From: Cryptomeria japonica
Taxonomy: Eukaryota; Streptophyta; Pinopsida; Cupressales; Cupressaceae
Length of the DNA: 64,000 bases
Reading direction: 5' to 3'
Assembly (NCBI RefSeq): GCF_030272615.1
Contig: NC_081409.1
Location: 23,704,406 to 23,768,405, forward strand
This document shows positions 1-12,600 of the stretch, piece after piece. Numbering within the stretch: the first letter of the stretch is position 1; every line of letters starts with the position of its first letter. A program made the translations under genes and the position numbers. The notes beneath the pieces were generated by a model, which saw nothing but the letters and a program-made list of their open reading frames with translations, did not search any database and was not told the origin of the DNA.

Positions 1-1018
1 TATGGTTTTGTCATTGATGTCAACACCTATTAACACTTATCAACTTTGGCACTTGGAGAATTGATAATGTTCACTGACAAGAAAGTGACTTATGCACAGT
101 CACCGATATCTAGTACATCGGCAGGATATATTGTTCACCGACACTTGGAATGATATGGAAAACACTTGGTTATGATGAAGACATCATCTAGACACTTTGT
201 CTTGAAGATTTATTCATTGGTATATTCAATTTTGCATATTTGTTGTTACCGGGAAATAGGTCTAGGATAAGCACCGACAGGTTTATCTATTCCAGATCAG
301 CATGACATGCTATGGAGATGATTTTGTTGTTATTGTAAATGCATTGAGCCAACATCATGCATTGGATATTTTTTTATTTGTAATATCTTTTGTAAAGCCA
401 ACCTATACATTTTGGTCTTAGGCTTTGGTATATATGTAAGATCTTATTAGTAAGATCAATATGTGATTGGAAAAGGATTGTAATAAGGTATATGCGAGAA
501 TAAGCAGAGCTATACATGCAGACATCATTTGAAGGTTGAAGGAAGGTTTTGTGAAGACATATCAGAACTGAGCCGGTACTGAATCCAGCATATGGAGATG
601 CTATTTTGAGCAGTACATCATTATTGGATTTAACCATCCAATTGTAGTCAGTGTGACTCCCATTTGTGTTTGAGCAGTGAGCTCTAGGTGCTTGGCCTTT
701 CTACATGTGCAGACCCCATTTGTATACATATACTATCTGCAGTAGTATCATCTGATTGTGGGTAAGGTTTCCCACCATGGTTTTTCCCCTTACAGGGTTT
801 CCACGTACAAATATTGGTGTTATGTGTTGTGGATGTTATTGTCTTTCTGTTTCATGCATTAATCTTTAGCGATACTGCAATTAACTAATAAACTATCTAC
901 CGACATTAAGTTTGGTTTACCGGTATTAAGCATTAAGTTTGGATAAGTTATTTTTGGTTTAAATTTATTTGACAGCTGATTCACCCCCCCTCCTCTCAGT
1001 TGTCTCTGGGACCTAACA
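1..1018 (+). repeat. LTR of copia family A, 5' tip off the window
   Basis: Matches the E1 LTRs from about their 14th base: the opening gttttgtcattgatgtcaac, the segment around a TATA-like tatatatg, the gtagtcagtgtgactccc block, and the terminal tgattcacccccccctc-like stretch ending in acctaaca. No primer site follows the end at 1018, so it is a solo LTR or the 3' LTR of an element lying to the left. It abuts an inverted piece of the same family. Confidence 0.85.
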
Positions 1019-1473
1019 AACCTAAGACCAATTGAATACGCTGGCTCACTAAAAGATATTACAATAAAATCAATTACAAATAAATCAATAAGTGATACAT
1101 CAAGTCGGCTCAATGTATTTACAATAATAACAAATCATCTTCATAACGTGTCGTGTTGATCTAGAATAAATATTCTTGCTAGTGCATAACCTGGACCTAT
1201 TTGCCAGTAACAACAAATATGCAAACCCGAATAGATCAATAACCAAATCGCCAAAACCAAGTGATCAAATAATGTCTTCAACATAACCAGGTAGTCTCCA
1301 AGTCATTCCAAATGTTGGTGAACAATATAACCTATCGGTGAACCAAATACTGATGACTATGCATAAGTCTTTGACTTGTTGGTGAACAAAACAAAGATCT
1401 CCAAGTAATGATAAGTGTTGACAAGTGTTGACATCAATGACAAAACCATATCAACATATCCAAAATACCAACA
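1019..1473 (-). repeat. 5' half of an inverted family-A LTR
   Basis: Read on the minus strand, this starts TGTTGGTATTTTGG at 1473 and follows the family-A U3 as far as ggtcttaggtt, where it stops at the end of the plus-strand LTR. The simplest reading is that the plus LTR inserted into this minus LTR and that the rest of it lies left of the window. Confidence 0.75.
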
Positions 1474-2284
1474 CTGTTAGGAGACAAGTCCTGTTAAAGG
1501 ATTTCAGATCCACACCTATGAACCACCTTGTTAGAGGATTTACAATAGGCTTGGCTAGGCCTACCTAGTTAAGGGTTTCAAACTTTTCGAAGAGATTAGT
1601 AATCAACAAGTGAATGATCTAGAAAGTAGCACAAAATGCTTGATTAGATCCTTGATAGTTCTCTGTTAATGCATTGTAGCATTACTTTAGTCTTCAAACC
1701 TTTGCACTCACAATCTCTGTAGTGAGATACCCTTTTTTCACATAGACCTAATCTATTTTACAAAATGCACACACAACAACTCTACAAAACCCTAGACATG
1801 ATGTCCTCATATAGGAATCTGATTTCATGTCGGTATAATAAGATTAGACTACAATTTCCTAAGTACAGTACATCTAGACACATTTGGTAACACGACATAG
1901 AAATACTGCCAAAGTGTAGTTATCACACTTTATAATTATACCGGTTTAGTATAGTATATTGATTACCAATTAACAATGACTGGTGAACTAGAACAAAGTG
2001 TTCTGATCGAAAATATTAACTGTCACTAGGGGTCCTCGTTCTACTTGAGGTCTTCATACCACTTGATGTCTTCATGCCGCTTGAGGTCTTCGGTCATGAT
2101 TTGACCGATAAGCATCTTTTGCAAAACACTGATAGTCTTCTATGAACAAAGACTATACATTTAATGGCATATAGTACTGGTGTGAACAACACAACACATA
2201 TTACCGGTGAAGAATATCTCATACATAAAATAAGTGTGTGTCCATCAATGACAATCACAACTAAACATCATCAAAATACCAACA
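1474..2284 (-). repeat. 5' part of an LTR like that of element B1
   Basis: Shares with the B1 LTRs the ordered blocks ctgttaggaga, gaaccaccttgttagaggat, gtaatcaacaagtg, catgatgtcct and the outer end gtgtgtccatcaatgacaatcacaac...ccaaca. The missing end is where the family-A LTR sits, so this LTR was probably the target of that insertion. Confidence 0.75.
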
Positions 2285-2997
2285 GTCTTATGTGTTGCTA
2301 TTATTTGTTTGGTCTAAAGCCAACATGGTTTGTAATTATGTAATTGGTTTATTATCTGGTGGCTGACCTGATTGTTTATGGTCAAGGGTTTGTATAAATA
2401 GATGTAAGATCTCATTGTAGATCATCATGGTTAATGAAAAAGGTCATGGTCAAGGAATGTAATGTGCAAAAAAATGTAATATCATCCAGGTAGAGGATTG
2501 GTCGATCATTGGAGATCGAATAGGGTTTATGTAAGAGGATTTAGTCCTTTGGTATTGAGCTTAACTAAAACTATACTCAGGCATAGGAGATGTTATCTTT
2601 TGCACTTCAACACTTCTCTGGATTGTAGTCTAGATTTATATGTAGTCAGTGAGGCTCCTTTTGTGATGAGTAGTCTGCTCTAGGCTATTGGCCTTCCTGC
2701 AAGTGCAGGCCCCTTCATTGTAATTCACATACTTACTGCAGAAGTATTATCTGACTTTGGGTAGGATTCCCACCGTGGTTTTTCCCTTTATTGGGTTTTC
2801 CACGTACAAATCTTGGTGTTGTGTGGATGGATTTTATTCTGTGATTATTATTTATGCTTAATTGATTACTGCTATTCCCGTAGTATTGCTTTGGGTTCTG
2901 ATATTAAATTTTTAATTGTTGAATGTTCCTATAATCTGTGACAATTGATTCACCCCCCCCCTCTCAGTTTTCTTCTAGTTATCTGAACTATCTAACA
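2285..2997 (+). repeat. 3' part of a third LTR family (C)
   Basis: Carries TATA-like tataaatag near 2395, the gtagtcagtgaggctcc block, the gtgcaggcccc block, ccaccgtggtttttccc, and a terminal attgattcaccccccccc stretch ending tctaaca at 2997. Its 5' part is absent at the junction with the inverted B-like LTR. Confidence 0.7.
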
Positions 2998-3186
2998 CTT
3001 AAAATATTCATTATCACACATGAGCTAGGCTTAAGATATAATTAATTAGATCACACAACAATTTAAATATATCAAATAGGAGAGATAAACCCTCAATGTG
3101 TCTCCCAAATATGAAATATGAGACTCCACAAACAATGTAGCAATGTTTGGCAAATAGGAACTCCAATTAAAAAGACAATGATAAAC
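2998..3186. other. AT-rich spacer, nothing recognised
   Basis: Short flank to the right of LTR family C. I see no reading frame or repeat structure in it. Confidence 0.5.
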
Positions 3187-3620
3187 CTACCGATTATGAA
3201 TGATGGAAGTCTCTAGTGAAGGTGGATCAACTACCTCTGACAATAAATTAGGAATCTCTAAAGTTTCCCAAAACTCCAAAGAGTCACAAACATGGGTTGC
3301 CTAATTTGAAGAATGAAGAGGCACATTGAAAATGGAAATAGGATCATTAGGAAATGTTGGAGTATTATGATCTCCATATGCCTCTCAAATGTGAGTCCAA
3401 AGAGCATGTGACCATTCAAAATGAATAAGTAACTCCAAAATGTCATAATCGACATTATCAAAAATATGTCTAAAAACTCGAGCCCTATAGCCTTTCCAAA
3501 TGTTAATCTCACAAAATGTGTGAGGAATAGAAACATGATTGTATGAATATGGCAATAAATTACATTCATTAAGATGAGTGATGATAAAATCATGCCATTG
3601 TCTATAATTCCCTTTCTACA
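3187..3620 (-). pseudogene. Copia-type gag scrap
   Basis: One minus-strand frame reads about 145 codons with only two internal stops. It begins NYRQWHDFIITHL and continues with WKGYRARVFRHIFDNVDYDI and SHALWTHI followed by EAYG. That spacing (N-Y-x-x-W, V/D-x-D, A-L-W-x-x-L/I, Y-G) is the layout of plant copia gag (UBN2-like) domains. Zinc knuckle, protease and LTRs are missing, so it is a fragment of an old insertion. A longer stop-free frame over the same DNA looks membrane-like but is the shadow of this one. The family call rests on pattern only. Confidence 0.5.
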
Positions 3621-4508
3621 AAATAAATAAAAACCCAATATGACTATGATTCTTCAAGAACACAAAGATAATGCCATCACAAATATAGAAATAAATAAAT
3701 AAAAAGCTATATTTGCCCCCGCAAAAAAAAGGCTTGGGTGGAAACAATCAATATTTTGGCAATTACATGTGCTAATAACCATCAAGAAACCACAACCAAG
3801 CACTAGAGAAGCACAAAAATCCACCACTTATGCTTCAATTAGCACTAACTTTGTAAACCTGCTAGAATATAAATGACCACCTTCCATTCAATGTGGTACT
3901 AAAGCCAAAATTATTAGGCTACCAAAAGCTACTCAATTTGGCGAGGACCGACCACTAATATGTGCCACTCTAAGCTAGTAGACAAACCAATAATAATATC
4001 GCCAAACAATTGAAGAGAAGTGTTGAGAACCAGTGTTGCAAGGAAAAGAATGACACATGATCTCCAAGTCAAATGTGTGGATCAATAAATTGAGATCTGG
4101 CTACCTCAGATGTGGGAAAAGTAAGGGCCCTCCAAACATTGACTTGCCAGCTACCAAAAATGATCACTAAAGTTTCCAAACTCCGATCGAACAATGAAAT
4201 CATCGGTCCCTAAAAATGCAATAGATCCACCAAATAAGTCATAGATTACAAAGCTAATAGTTGATTTAAATAATGGATGGACCTTGCACAAAGTAAGTTA
4301 CAAAGATAAATGCAACAATGGAGGCCCGATTAGTGAGTGGAAAGCCAAAGCAAATATCTTAAAGGGTTGGTCCTAACCAAATATGCCCACAACAAAGAAC
4401 AATACAAGCTGCCAAAAAAGATGATGTGCAACCAATAATGAAATGATTTCCTTCAATTCAATATATGCAATCTATAACCACTAGCCATACGATATGCATG
4501 TTGGCTAC
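3621..4508. other. Unassigned AT-rich DNA
   Basis: Just under 900 bases with no frame, LTR edge or repeat that I recognise. It contains an A-run at 3723-3730. Probably decayed repeat. Confidence 0.4.
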
Positions 4509-4861
4509 GTGTGATACTTGTGAAGCCAAGTCTAAAGGACTGGCTATGTTCAGTAAATTTCATTATTCTTTCTGCCATCAGTAGTCTCCTCTTGTGCATG
4601 TTTTTTGCATTTGGAAATCTTCTAGAATATGTTTTTAAGAATTATGTTGTATAAGGATATATACTGGTGAAGTGTGTTGTATGTAGATGTACAAGAAACT
4701 GATATGAAATATATTGAGAATCCCCTGAAAATGGATGTAGCCATTTTTGGGGAACCACTATAAATATGGCGTCTTCTTTTTGTGTGTGTTGTTCTGATTT
4801 CATTATTTTATTTTCTGCAATTTATTTCTTTATTTGTTCTATGTTTCTTTTAAAATGAACA
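4509..4861 (+). repeat. 5' LTR of copia element D, outer edge uncertain
   Basis: The 3' edge is firm: ...aaaatgaaca ends at 4861, followed by two bases and a primer site. A TATA-like actataaatatgg lies at about 4768-4780. The outer edge is a guess at tgtgatacttgtg; no partner LTR is present to fix it. Confidence 0.45.
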
Positions 4862-4863
4862 AT

Positions 4864-4875
4864 TAGTATCAGAGC
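4864..4875 (+). other. Primer-binding site of D
   Basis: tagtatcagagc, one base from the usual tggtatcagagc complementary to the 3' end of plant initiator-Met tRNA. It lies two bases past the LTR end. Confidence 0.8.
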
Positions 4876-4941
4876 TTGGTTGAGAAGCTTAGTGCAGATT
4901 TGGTTCATTGGGAAATCGGTGAAGATTTTCCAAAGTAGACA

Positions 4942-6577
4942 AATGAAAGATTAAGAAATTTGCAGGTTAGAACTTTGGACTATGGAAAGTCCAAATGGAT
5001 TCATTATTGATCAAGCAAGATCTATCACTTGCTTTGCTCAAAAAAACCAAAGGAAATGGCTCAATGTCAGATGAAGATTGGGAGAAGATGGACATGAAAG
5101 CTTGGGAAACTAATTTCTTATTGTTGTCTAGCAATGTGCTCTTCAATGTCTCAGCTAAGAAGACCATGAAGGATTTGTGGGACAAACTATCTTCCATGTA
5201 TGAGATTGCATCAACCTCCAATAAGGTATTTATTATGAAGAAATTGTATAGTTTGAAAATCCAAGAAGGAGGAGTTATGTCGAATCATTTAAATGAATTC
5301 AATACATTAGTCACCCAATTAATTTCTATGGGTATTATCTTAGATGATGAGATCAAGGCTATTTTATTATTGTTTTATTTACCGAATAGCTAGGAAGGTG
5401 TGGTGATGGCAGTAAGCACTTCGGTGACTACCAAAAAAAAGTTAAAATTTGATGATGGTGCAACCACTCTTCTCAGCGAAGACACGAGAAGGAAACATCA
5501 AGAGTCTTCTTCTGGTGACACCTTAACTACTATAAGCACAAGCAATAGAGGGAGAAGTCAAGAATGAGGAAGAAATTAAGATCATAGAAGATCAAAATAA
5601 AAAAAAACAATCAAAGTCTCGAGGACGCAATGTTCCTTGTTGGTTTTGTCGAAAACTGAGACATACAAAGAAAAATTGTTGGAACTATAAAAAATCTCAA
5701 GACAGAGTAAATAATAATGAAGTTAATGTTGTTGATGATGGTGTTTTGGTTCTATCAGTAGGTGACATGATTAGATACTCATGGGTACTTGACTCTGGTG
5801 CTTCATTTCATGCCACTCTGTGTCAGAGTGCTTTCATCAATTACTAGGAAGGTATGTTTGGCAAAGTTTTTCTTTGAGATAACAAGGAATGTGACATTAT
5901 AGGTAAATGTGATGTCTTATTATATTTAAAAAATGGTAATAAATGGTTATTAAAGGACGTAAGGCATGTCCCTACACTCTAATAAAATCTGATTTTTGTA
6001 GGTCAATTGTATACTTAAGGATTCAATGTTAACTTTGGTTTAGATTTTTGGAAAGTGATCAAAGGTGTGTTGGTTCTTGCAAAGGGAAAGAAATTGGGAA
6101 TTTTGTATGTTTTAGAATACAATGATGAATTGGAAGTAGCTTTGACAGTTGTGGACAACGGTTATAAAATTTGGCACAAGAGGCTTGAGCATATGAGAAA
6201 GAAGGGACTTGAAGTTATGCTACAATGAGGACAACATATAGGCCTAAAATCCATTGATTTGGATTTGTGTGAACATTTCCTTTATGGAAAACAGAGCTAG
6301 GAAAGTTTTTTGAAGATGGGCCACATGATACTAAAACCACTCCATTGGAACTTGTGCATTCTGATGTCTTTGGTCCAACAGAGGTACAATTGTTTGGGGG
6401 TGCAAATTATTTTCTGACTTTTCTTGATGATTGCACTCGCAAAATTTGGATTTATATGTTGAATAAAAAAATCCAAAGTTTTTTCAAAATTTAAGGCTTT
6501 CAAAGCTCTTGTTGAAAATTAAATTGGAACTAAAATTAAATGTCTTAAAACTAATAATGGGGGTGAGTTTTTCTCTA
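4942..6577 (+). pseudogene. Copia element D: broken gag, protease and start of integrase
   Basis: Gag is recognisable from NFGLWKVQM (4970s) through DLWDKLSSMYE to about 5390. A CCHC knuckle, CWFCRKLRHTKKNC, lies near 5640 and the aspartic protease motif WVLDSGASFHA near 5785. The integrase zinc region starts at IWHKRLEHM (about 6170), then the first catalytic Asp in HSDVFGP (about 6360) and the second in CLKTNNGGEF (about 6541), where Asp has become Asn. Several stops and frameshifts break the frame. The gene is cut at 6577 by a family-A LTR fragment, and the rest of integrase, reverse transcriptase and RNase H are absent. Confidence 0.85.
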
Positions 6578-7065
6578 TTGGTATTATGGATATGTTGCAT
6601 TGGTTTTGTCATTGATGTCAACACTTATCCTTCTAGAGATCTTTGGTTATGTTCACCGACAAGTTCAGTGACTTATGCACAGTCACCGGTATTTGGTCCA
6701 CCGACAAGTTATATTGTTCACCAACACTAGGGATGACTTGTTATCATCTGAAGATCACTTGGTTATATCGAAGACATGGTTTGGACACTTGGTTTTGGTG
6801 ATTTAGTTATTGGTCTAATTGGGTTGACATATTTGTTGTTACCAGAAAATTGGTCTAGGTGAGCCGACCTACACATTTGGTCTTAGGTTTTGGTATATAT
6901 GTAAGACCTTATTTGTGAGATATTATAAGGAAGAATTGAGAGAATAAGAAGAAGGTATATGGTTATCATATTGTAACATGGTATGTGCAAATATTGAGCA
7001 TCATATGAGAAGACCATAGAGAAGGAGATAATCAAAGCTTAACTGGTACTGAATCCAGCATTGGA
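6578..7065 (+). repeat. Family-A LTR fragment inside D
   Basis: Begins ttggtattatgg, then ttttgtcattgatgtcaacac and the U3 blocks of the E1 LTR, and fades after actggtactgaatccagca at about 7060. The R/U5 part and the terminal C-run are missing. It interrupts the D integrase at its left edge and abuts the gypsy remnant at its right edge. Confidence 0.75.
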
Positions 7066-7506
7066 GATCTTCATGGTTCCTTTGCAAAATCCTAACTTTA
7101 AGGGTCTTTGAAAAGCTATTACTTGGGAGATCTTTACCTTTGAAATTTCTTCCAGAAGGATTCACAAAAGAAGAAGACTAGGAATTTTGTTGATTTCTTG
7201 TTAGAATCCCACATGCAGGACCTTCAAGGGTTGCCAAAAAGTTACTACCTCTCTCCAAATCTAACTCATATTCGAGGTAGAATGTTCCAGAGTTGCCAGG
7301 TACCTCTTGAATTTTTCTACTTTAGTGAACTCACCTAATTCATCTTTTGTGTTTTACATCTGAACATGTCTTATCATATCGAGACAAGAACCCCCATCAT
7401 GATCTGTGGTAAGATGGAATGATCACATGACACCTTTGTCAGGAGGTGCCTCTATTTTTAATCTTTGTGGAACAATAGGTAATTGCAACGGTCATCCATA
7501 GTTATA
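7066..7506 (-). other. Degenerate tail downstream of the gypsy gag
   Basis: The minus-strand frame of the neighbouring gag continues here with several stops. I see no protease or reverse transcriptase motif, so the element is cut before pro-pol or too decayed to read. Confidence 0.35.
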
Positions 7507-8499
7507 CTAATTTGGAGTTTTCCTGCTTATATCTTGATAAGGTTGTGGATAAGAACTTCCAGGCTTGGGTATCTGCCTCTTCAAAGCAATCATATCATTG
7601 ACAAGCTGTTGAACAACTGGGTCAGTAGAAGAGGTAGATGCCTGAGGTTGACCCTGAGGGGTTTGTACATCTTTCCTCCATTTCCCGACTGTTATCAAAT
7701 CATCTTCAAGCTATATAGCTTCATTTTGTGTAGTCTTCAGATCAGCCAGCCTACTTCTTCTAAGGTGAAAACCCACGTCAGGTGGCATGGAATTTATGAA
7801 GAAACATTGTTGATTATCTGTAGTTGGTCTTTTGGCTTGAGAAATTTTGTGGATAATCTTATTATACCTGGTTACATAGTCCCTCATTGGCTCATGAATT
7901 TCCTTTATCATTTGTGTGAGCTGAGCCAGTAGCAAATGTTCATCATCAGCACTTTTGAATTTTTTCTCAAAAATGGTTTTCATCGTTTGCTAGTCAGTTA
8001 TGGATCTTGCTCGCAGATGACTGAACCAATCTGCTGCCCCCTCAGTGAGAGTTTGGGAAAAAAGCCTAACGACCACATCCTCATATTGGACTGCTAGAAT
8101 CCCAGTGGCTACATTAAAAGAATTCAAGTGCTCTTCAACTAAGACTTTTCCATCTCCATTATATTTAGTTAAGACATCCCTCACCCCTTTTGGAAGTGGA
8201 TTATGAGCTGTGAGAGCAAAAGGTCCAACAACAGCACCCCATGGTTGGGCCATAATTAACATAGGATAAATGGTTACTAGAGGAGGGGCTTGAACTCCAG
8301 TAAGCATTAGTGCTTTCCAAGGGTTTGAAGAAGAAGGTATAGGAGTAACTCTGACAGGAGAGGAAGGTCTACTCTTAACTTTTCTTTTGGGAGTAAAGTT
8401 TGTGGTGAACGAAAACCTTTGTAATTCTTCAAAACAATTATCAATTGTTCCTTCTCTCCTTTGTGCTCTGGTATATGGACGAGAATCCAGTGTTATCAC
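7507..8499 (-). pseudogene. Ty3/gypsy gag (Retrotrans_gag type), two internal stops
   Basis: A single minus-strand frame of about 330 codons is broken only by TAG stops near 7990 and 7711. The opening is Ser/Pro-rich. The core has YNGDGKVLVEEHLNSF, then VVRLFSQTLTEGAADWFSHL, then FEKKFKSADDEHLLLAQL and MRDYVTRYNKIIHKI, the order seen in plant gypsy capsid domains (Y.G...P..H...F, A..W, F...F, Y..R/RF). The tail is Gln/Ser/Pro-rich and I see no zinc knuckle. It starts about 175 bases after a primer site and LTR on the same strand, as expected for the first gene of an element. Confidence 0.8.
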
Positions 8500-8673
8500 C
8501 CTTAGGAATCCTAAGCTCTTTCAAGCAAATCTCAATCTCAATGGTTTTCCTGAATTATAGAACTGTGTCTTTGACAAAACAAACTCTGTGAATTTTTGCC
8601 GATTATAGGCTCAATTTTGTTATGTCTATGGCATACCAGTCTACTGAATGTTCCGTTTTCTCTTTGTTAAATT

Positions 8674-8691
8674 TCCCCATCATAGTCGCCA
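8674..8691 (-). other. Gypsy primer-binding site
   Basis: Minus strand TGGCGACTATGATGGGGA, six bases from the LTR end. This form (TGGCGAC...GGGGA) resembles the primer sites of Tat/Ogre/Athila-type gypsy elements and differs from the initiator-Met sites elsewhere in the window. Confidence 0.65.
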
Positions 8692-8697
8692 AAAATC

Positions 8698-9495
8698 TGT
8701 TAGTGAACAGATTTGTCCCTTTTTTAAAATGATCAATTTTGAACTTTGTCACCTTATTTTAAGGACAAGTGTTTCACTAAATAGTTGGGTAAGTGTTGTA
8801 TAAACTACTTCCCTTTGAATTTTTCATAGGTACAGCTCCCTATCTCAGTTTTTCAAGGAATGCTTTTAACTATTTTAATTTGAATAGTATCTTTTAACCC
8901 GAAAGCATGTAAGGCTACCTACTTCATTCTTGGATGAGAGGCCGATGTTTCACATATGTTTCCTAAAAAGGAGAAAGCAATTTTTCCTATCTTTTCAATA
9001 TACGAGATGAGAGCAACTGAAACAAAGTTCAGTACACCATTTCCACAGGTTTAATAAAGAATGAATAGATTTAAGAAACCAAATCTATCTTCAAACACGA
9101 ATCTTCTCTAAAGAAAACAAACACTCAAAGGAAGGAATATCAGAAGAATAATAATTTTCTGCAATGGAAAGATCCTTACTGTTATTTGATTAGATAAACA
9201 TATGCAAAGACATGTATCTACACAGATTCAAAACACACAGATTTTCCTTCTCCCAAGAACAGTATGATCATTCTATATATATATTCTTATGCAAAAAAGG
9301 CACGATAATACATGAATAAATCTTTTTCCATTCCAGATTTAGCAGTCCAATTCTTCCTTCTACAAAACCGAAAATACACAAAACAGAGGGAAAAACAAAA
9401 ACCAACCAAAAATTGGTCACAAAATCTAACCCCCATTCTATCTATATTTCCTTAATTTATAGTTTTAGAACAAGGGAGGTCTCCCTGAAAACTTG
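8698..9495 (-). repeat. Gypsy LTR shared by gag and the 3.1-kb frame
   Basis: The inner edge on the minus strand is ...tctgttcactaaca, ending at 8698. The region carries TATA-like stretches (tataaattaagg; tatatatatag near 9275) and no reading frame. The outer edge is inferred from a purine tract at 9497-9504 and is not a clean TG. No second copy exists in the window to confirm the length. Confidence 0.55.
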
Positions 9496-9496
9496 A

Positions 9497-9504
9497 CCTC
9501 CCCC
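9497..9504 (-). other. Candidate polypurine tract
   Basis: Minus strand reads tatgggggaggt just before the inferred LTR start and after the end of the 3.1-kb frame. That is where a plus-strand primer would sit if the frame were the last gene of an element. Confidence 0.4.
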
Positions 9505-9613
9505 ATAAATAGTTATGAAACCAACAAGATGTATTTTGGGACAGATGTCCCGAAGTCTTTGCATAACCATGAGAAATTACAAAAATAAAGGGAACCGGGC
9601 CTGAATCAATGCA

Positions 9614-12600
9614 TTATGCCATTTTTCCATCATCATCATCCTCTCCGCTTTCATGGGCATTGTGAGTGGTTGTGAGTTCTTGAACAATGGATTGGTTTGG
9701 AACTTTCATCACATTGAGCTTTGCCTTCACCGCCTCCTTATTCCACCGATGCTTCACCATCTTTTCGGCAGCTAATCATTTCTGATGAAAGTCATAGACT
9801 CAATCCTAGCCACCCTTGTTATATCTTCCGGAGTGAAATTACCCTTGGCCTTGATTTTCTCCATGTTCATCTAGAAAGACCTGATTGCATCCTGTGTGTT
9901 CAACCCGCAAATTCCCAACTGCCAATCATGGTCAAGGTTAACCACCTTATTATCATTAACTATGCTGCACTGGAGATCTTGGAGTTCGTAAACAGAGGTC
10001 TTAGCATTGGTGATCATAGACTTGAAGGTAAGAACTCACCACATTATGGTTTTATTCAGCACAAAAAGCTAACATTCATCCGCCACCAGCTTGATTGAAT
10101 GTTTCATCAAAAACCTGGTAACTCCATATTCTTCTATTTTGGCAAACAAGGGCAAGATATTTTGCCATTTGTGCTCCTCATTCTCCCATGACACAAGCTG
10201 ATTTTGAACTTCAGTAATAAGACCCTATATCTCATCGCATAGCCTCCAAGAGTCAGTAATGTACTTCTCACTGTCCTTGATTATTCCCTCAATCCATTTC
10301 TCCATGGCTTCAGTAATACTCTTGGCCTGTTGAACTTGGCTCATTAGCTTTTTATTTTCCAGCGAAGTTGGGTCGAAGTTCTCTGTAGCATGAGATATTG
10401 GGAGTGCCCCAAGGCAACCAATACTATTGATGAACTGGGCCAGAATGTTTATGTGTCACTTTAGTTCTCTCTTTTCTTGCCCATCCTTCTCCGACCTGGT
10501 GAGCATTTTCTTTGCCGATACCTGGAAGAAATGATTGTTTGTGTCTCTACTCATGTTTCCCAATTCCACCTTTGTGATCTCAAAATCATCAGGGCTAGCC
10601 TCCTTGTTTTCATCCTTGGGTTTGTATGAGGTGATTTCAACAACCCATTTTCCAGTTCCCTCATCATTGTCTAGGAAAGCGGCAGTCTTGAACCTTTCCG
10701 TCTTTGGATTCTTCTTTGTGTACTTAACAACCATTTCCTAAATTGGAATAGTCACAGGAAGAAAACTCTATTTTTTGTTCATCGAGGTGGTCAACCACTT
10801 AGAAGTTGTACTGGAACTAGTGGTTCCTTCAATCATTTTGGAAGGTGGCATCATAGCCACAGTCACCGTATGAGAATCTAGAGCACTAGCAACATCACCA
10901 TCCAAGTCTTCAATTTCAAATATCTGGGCATCAAGAATGGTATCTTTCACCCCTGTATCCTTTGCCTGATCCATCTTTCTTTGAGCGGCACTTCAAGACC
11001 GAGTATGCTAAGGAGTACAAAAATCCAAAGCTGAATTAGACCTATGTCTAAGCTGGGGTGGCTTGTTATCCTTACCTGCATGAACAGGCATAGAAGCATT
11101 GTTAGAAAGACACTTTGGTGAAGGTAGAGGATCCTTATTACTTCTCACAGAATTAGACTTAACGCCTAATTTCGTTGATTTCTTATTGGCCACCCACGCC
11201 ACGGTCCTTTCCAAAACTCCTTTGGTCCTTAACTGTATATCGTCTTTCTCTTCCTCATCCCAATCAAATGGAGGCATTTCAACTTCTGCATGGGCTAAGT
11301 ACCCCAGTTCAAATAGCTCTAGATAGTCCTCTTTGATCCCCTTAGTATCCAACTTTATCTGCAATGAAACAACTTGTTCTAACACCAATCTCATGTTTCC
11401 CCTTTTGAATACCTCGAGTTCATCTGTACAATCTTCCCAAAAATCCTCTAACTGTGGCATTGGGAGGTATGGCATTAGACCAAGACTTCAGGAAAATCCC
11501 TTATTATCAAAACCTTTCCTTTCAGGATATAGGGAAAAATTAAAATTCCTGAGGTCTGCTCCTATACTCAAAGCATCAGACATCAGACTGTAGGACAACA
11601 TGCCCAATTGGATGGGAAAATGACCTTCCCATTTGTCCCTGGGTTGTGCCTTTTTTATTATAGAGGTTAGTTGTTTGCATATCTCCACCAGAACAAAGCA
11701 ATCTGAATAGAATTGAGGGAGCTTGAAAGACTCCTCTTCAAAGCCACCTACCCATATGTAACAGAAGTGTGGAAACTGGATATAAAAACTACCAAACCTC
11801 TTTATCAAAGTCTGTGCATCTTCAGAGATTCTTTTGGCTTTCATATTCTTCAATTCATGACTCAAATCACCCAGAAAAGCATTGTGCACCCTTCTGAAAT
11901 CCTATAAGGCTTTATCCTTTTGCAGCATGGGATAGAACTCATATATGGGAACATCCTCCTCAGTGAGCTATTTCGGTATTCCAACCAACTCCTTAACACA
12001 AGCCAAATAATACAAGAGATATAAAGACATAAAGAAGTTTTGTTTGAACTGTTTAGCCATACTTAGTTGTTCTCTCATTGAATTAGCAATCAATTCAACC
12101 CAATCCAAATATTGCTTCCCTTCTAAAACCAGCTGCATGTAGCAATAAATCTAGTCATCGAAGCTATAAGCTTCAATGGATCCTCTTGCTCGGTGCAAAA
12201 AAAGCATTACGTCATGAATATGAGGCAACATGTTATTCTTATTAGGATTCTTGGGTAACCTGGAACCACCTCTTTGAGGAACCTTCAACCAGAATTTTGC
12301 TACATTGCTGCGGTGTCCGGTTCTGTTTGCGTTGAACTTGGTGGTTGACTGAGCAGGGGAAAAGTTGGAGAACTGGTAATCAGGTATCTTGAAGACTGAG
12401 GAAATTACTTCACGATTTATGGTAAGAAGGGTTTCACCATTGTCTCTCCTAATGGTTTCAAACACTAGGTCATATCTAGCAATACATTCCCAAATCAATT
12501 CTGGGCAAGGAATGGCTGGGGGAAAAGTTACAGCTTCTATGAGGCTACTACTCAAAATCTCCACACCAAAAGAATTGTCAATTCCCTTGAACACCCTCTC

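Noticed and set aside
3258..3638. 126-codon minus-strand frame resembling a multi-pass membrane protein
   Set aside because: Another frame over the same bases gives a copia gag pattern; the hydrophobic frame is its shadow.
7483..7932. 149-codon plus-strand frame
   Set aside because: Antisense to the gypsy gag, which has clear family motifs.
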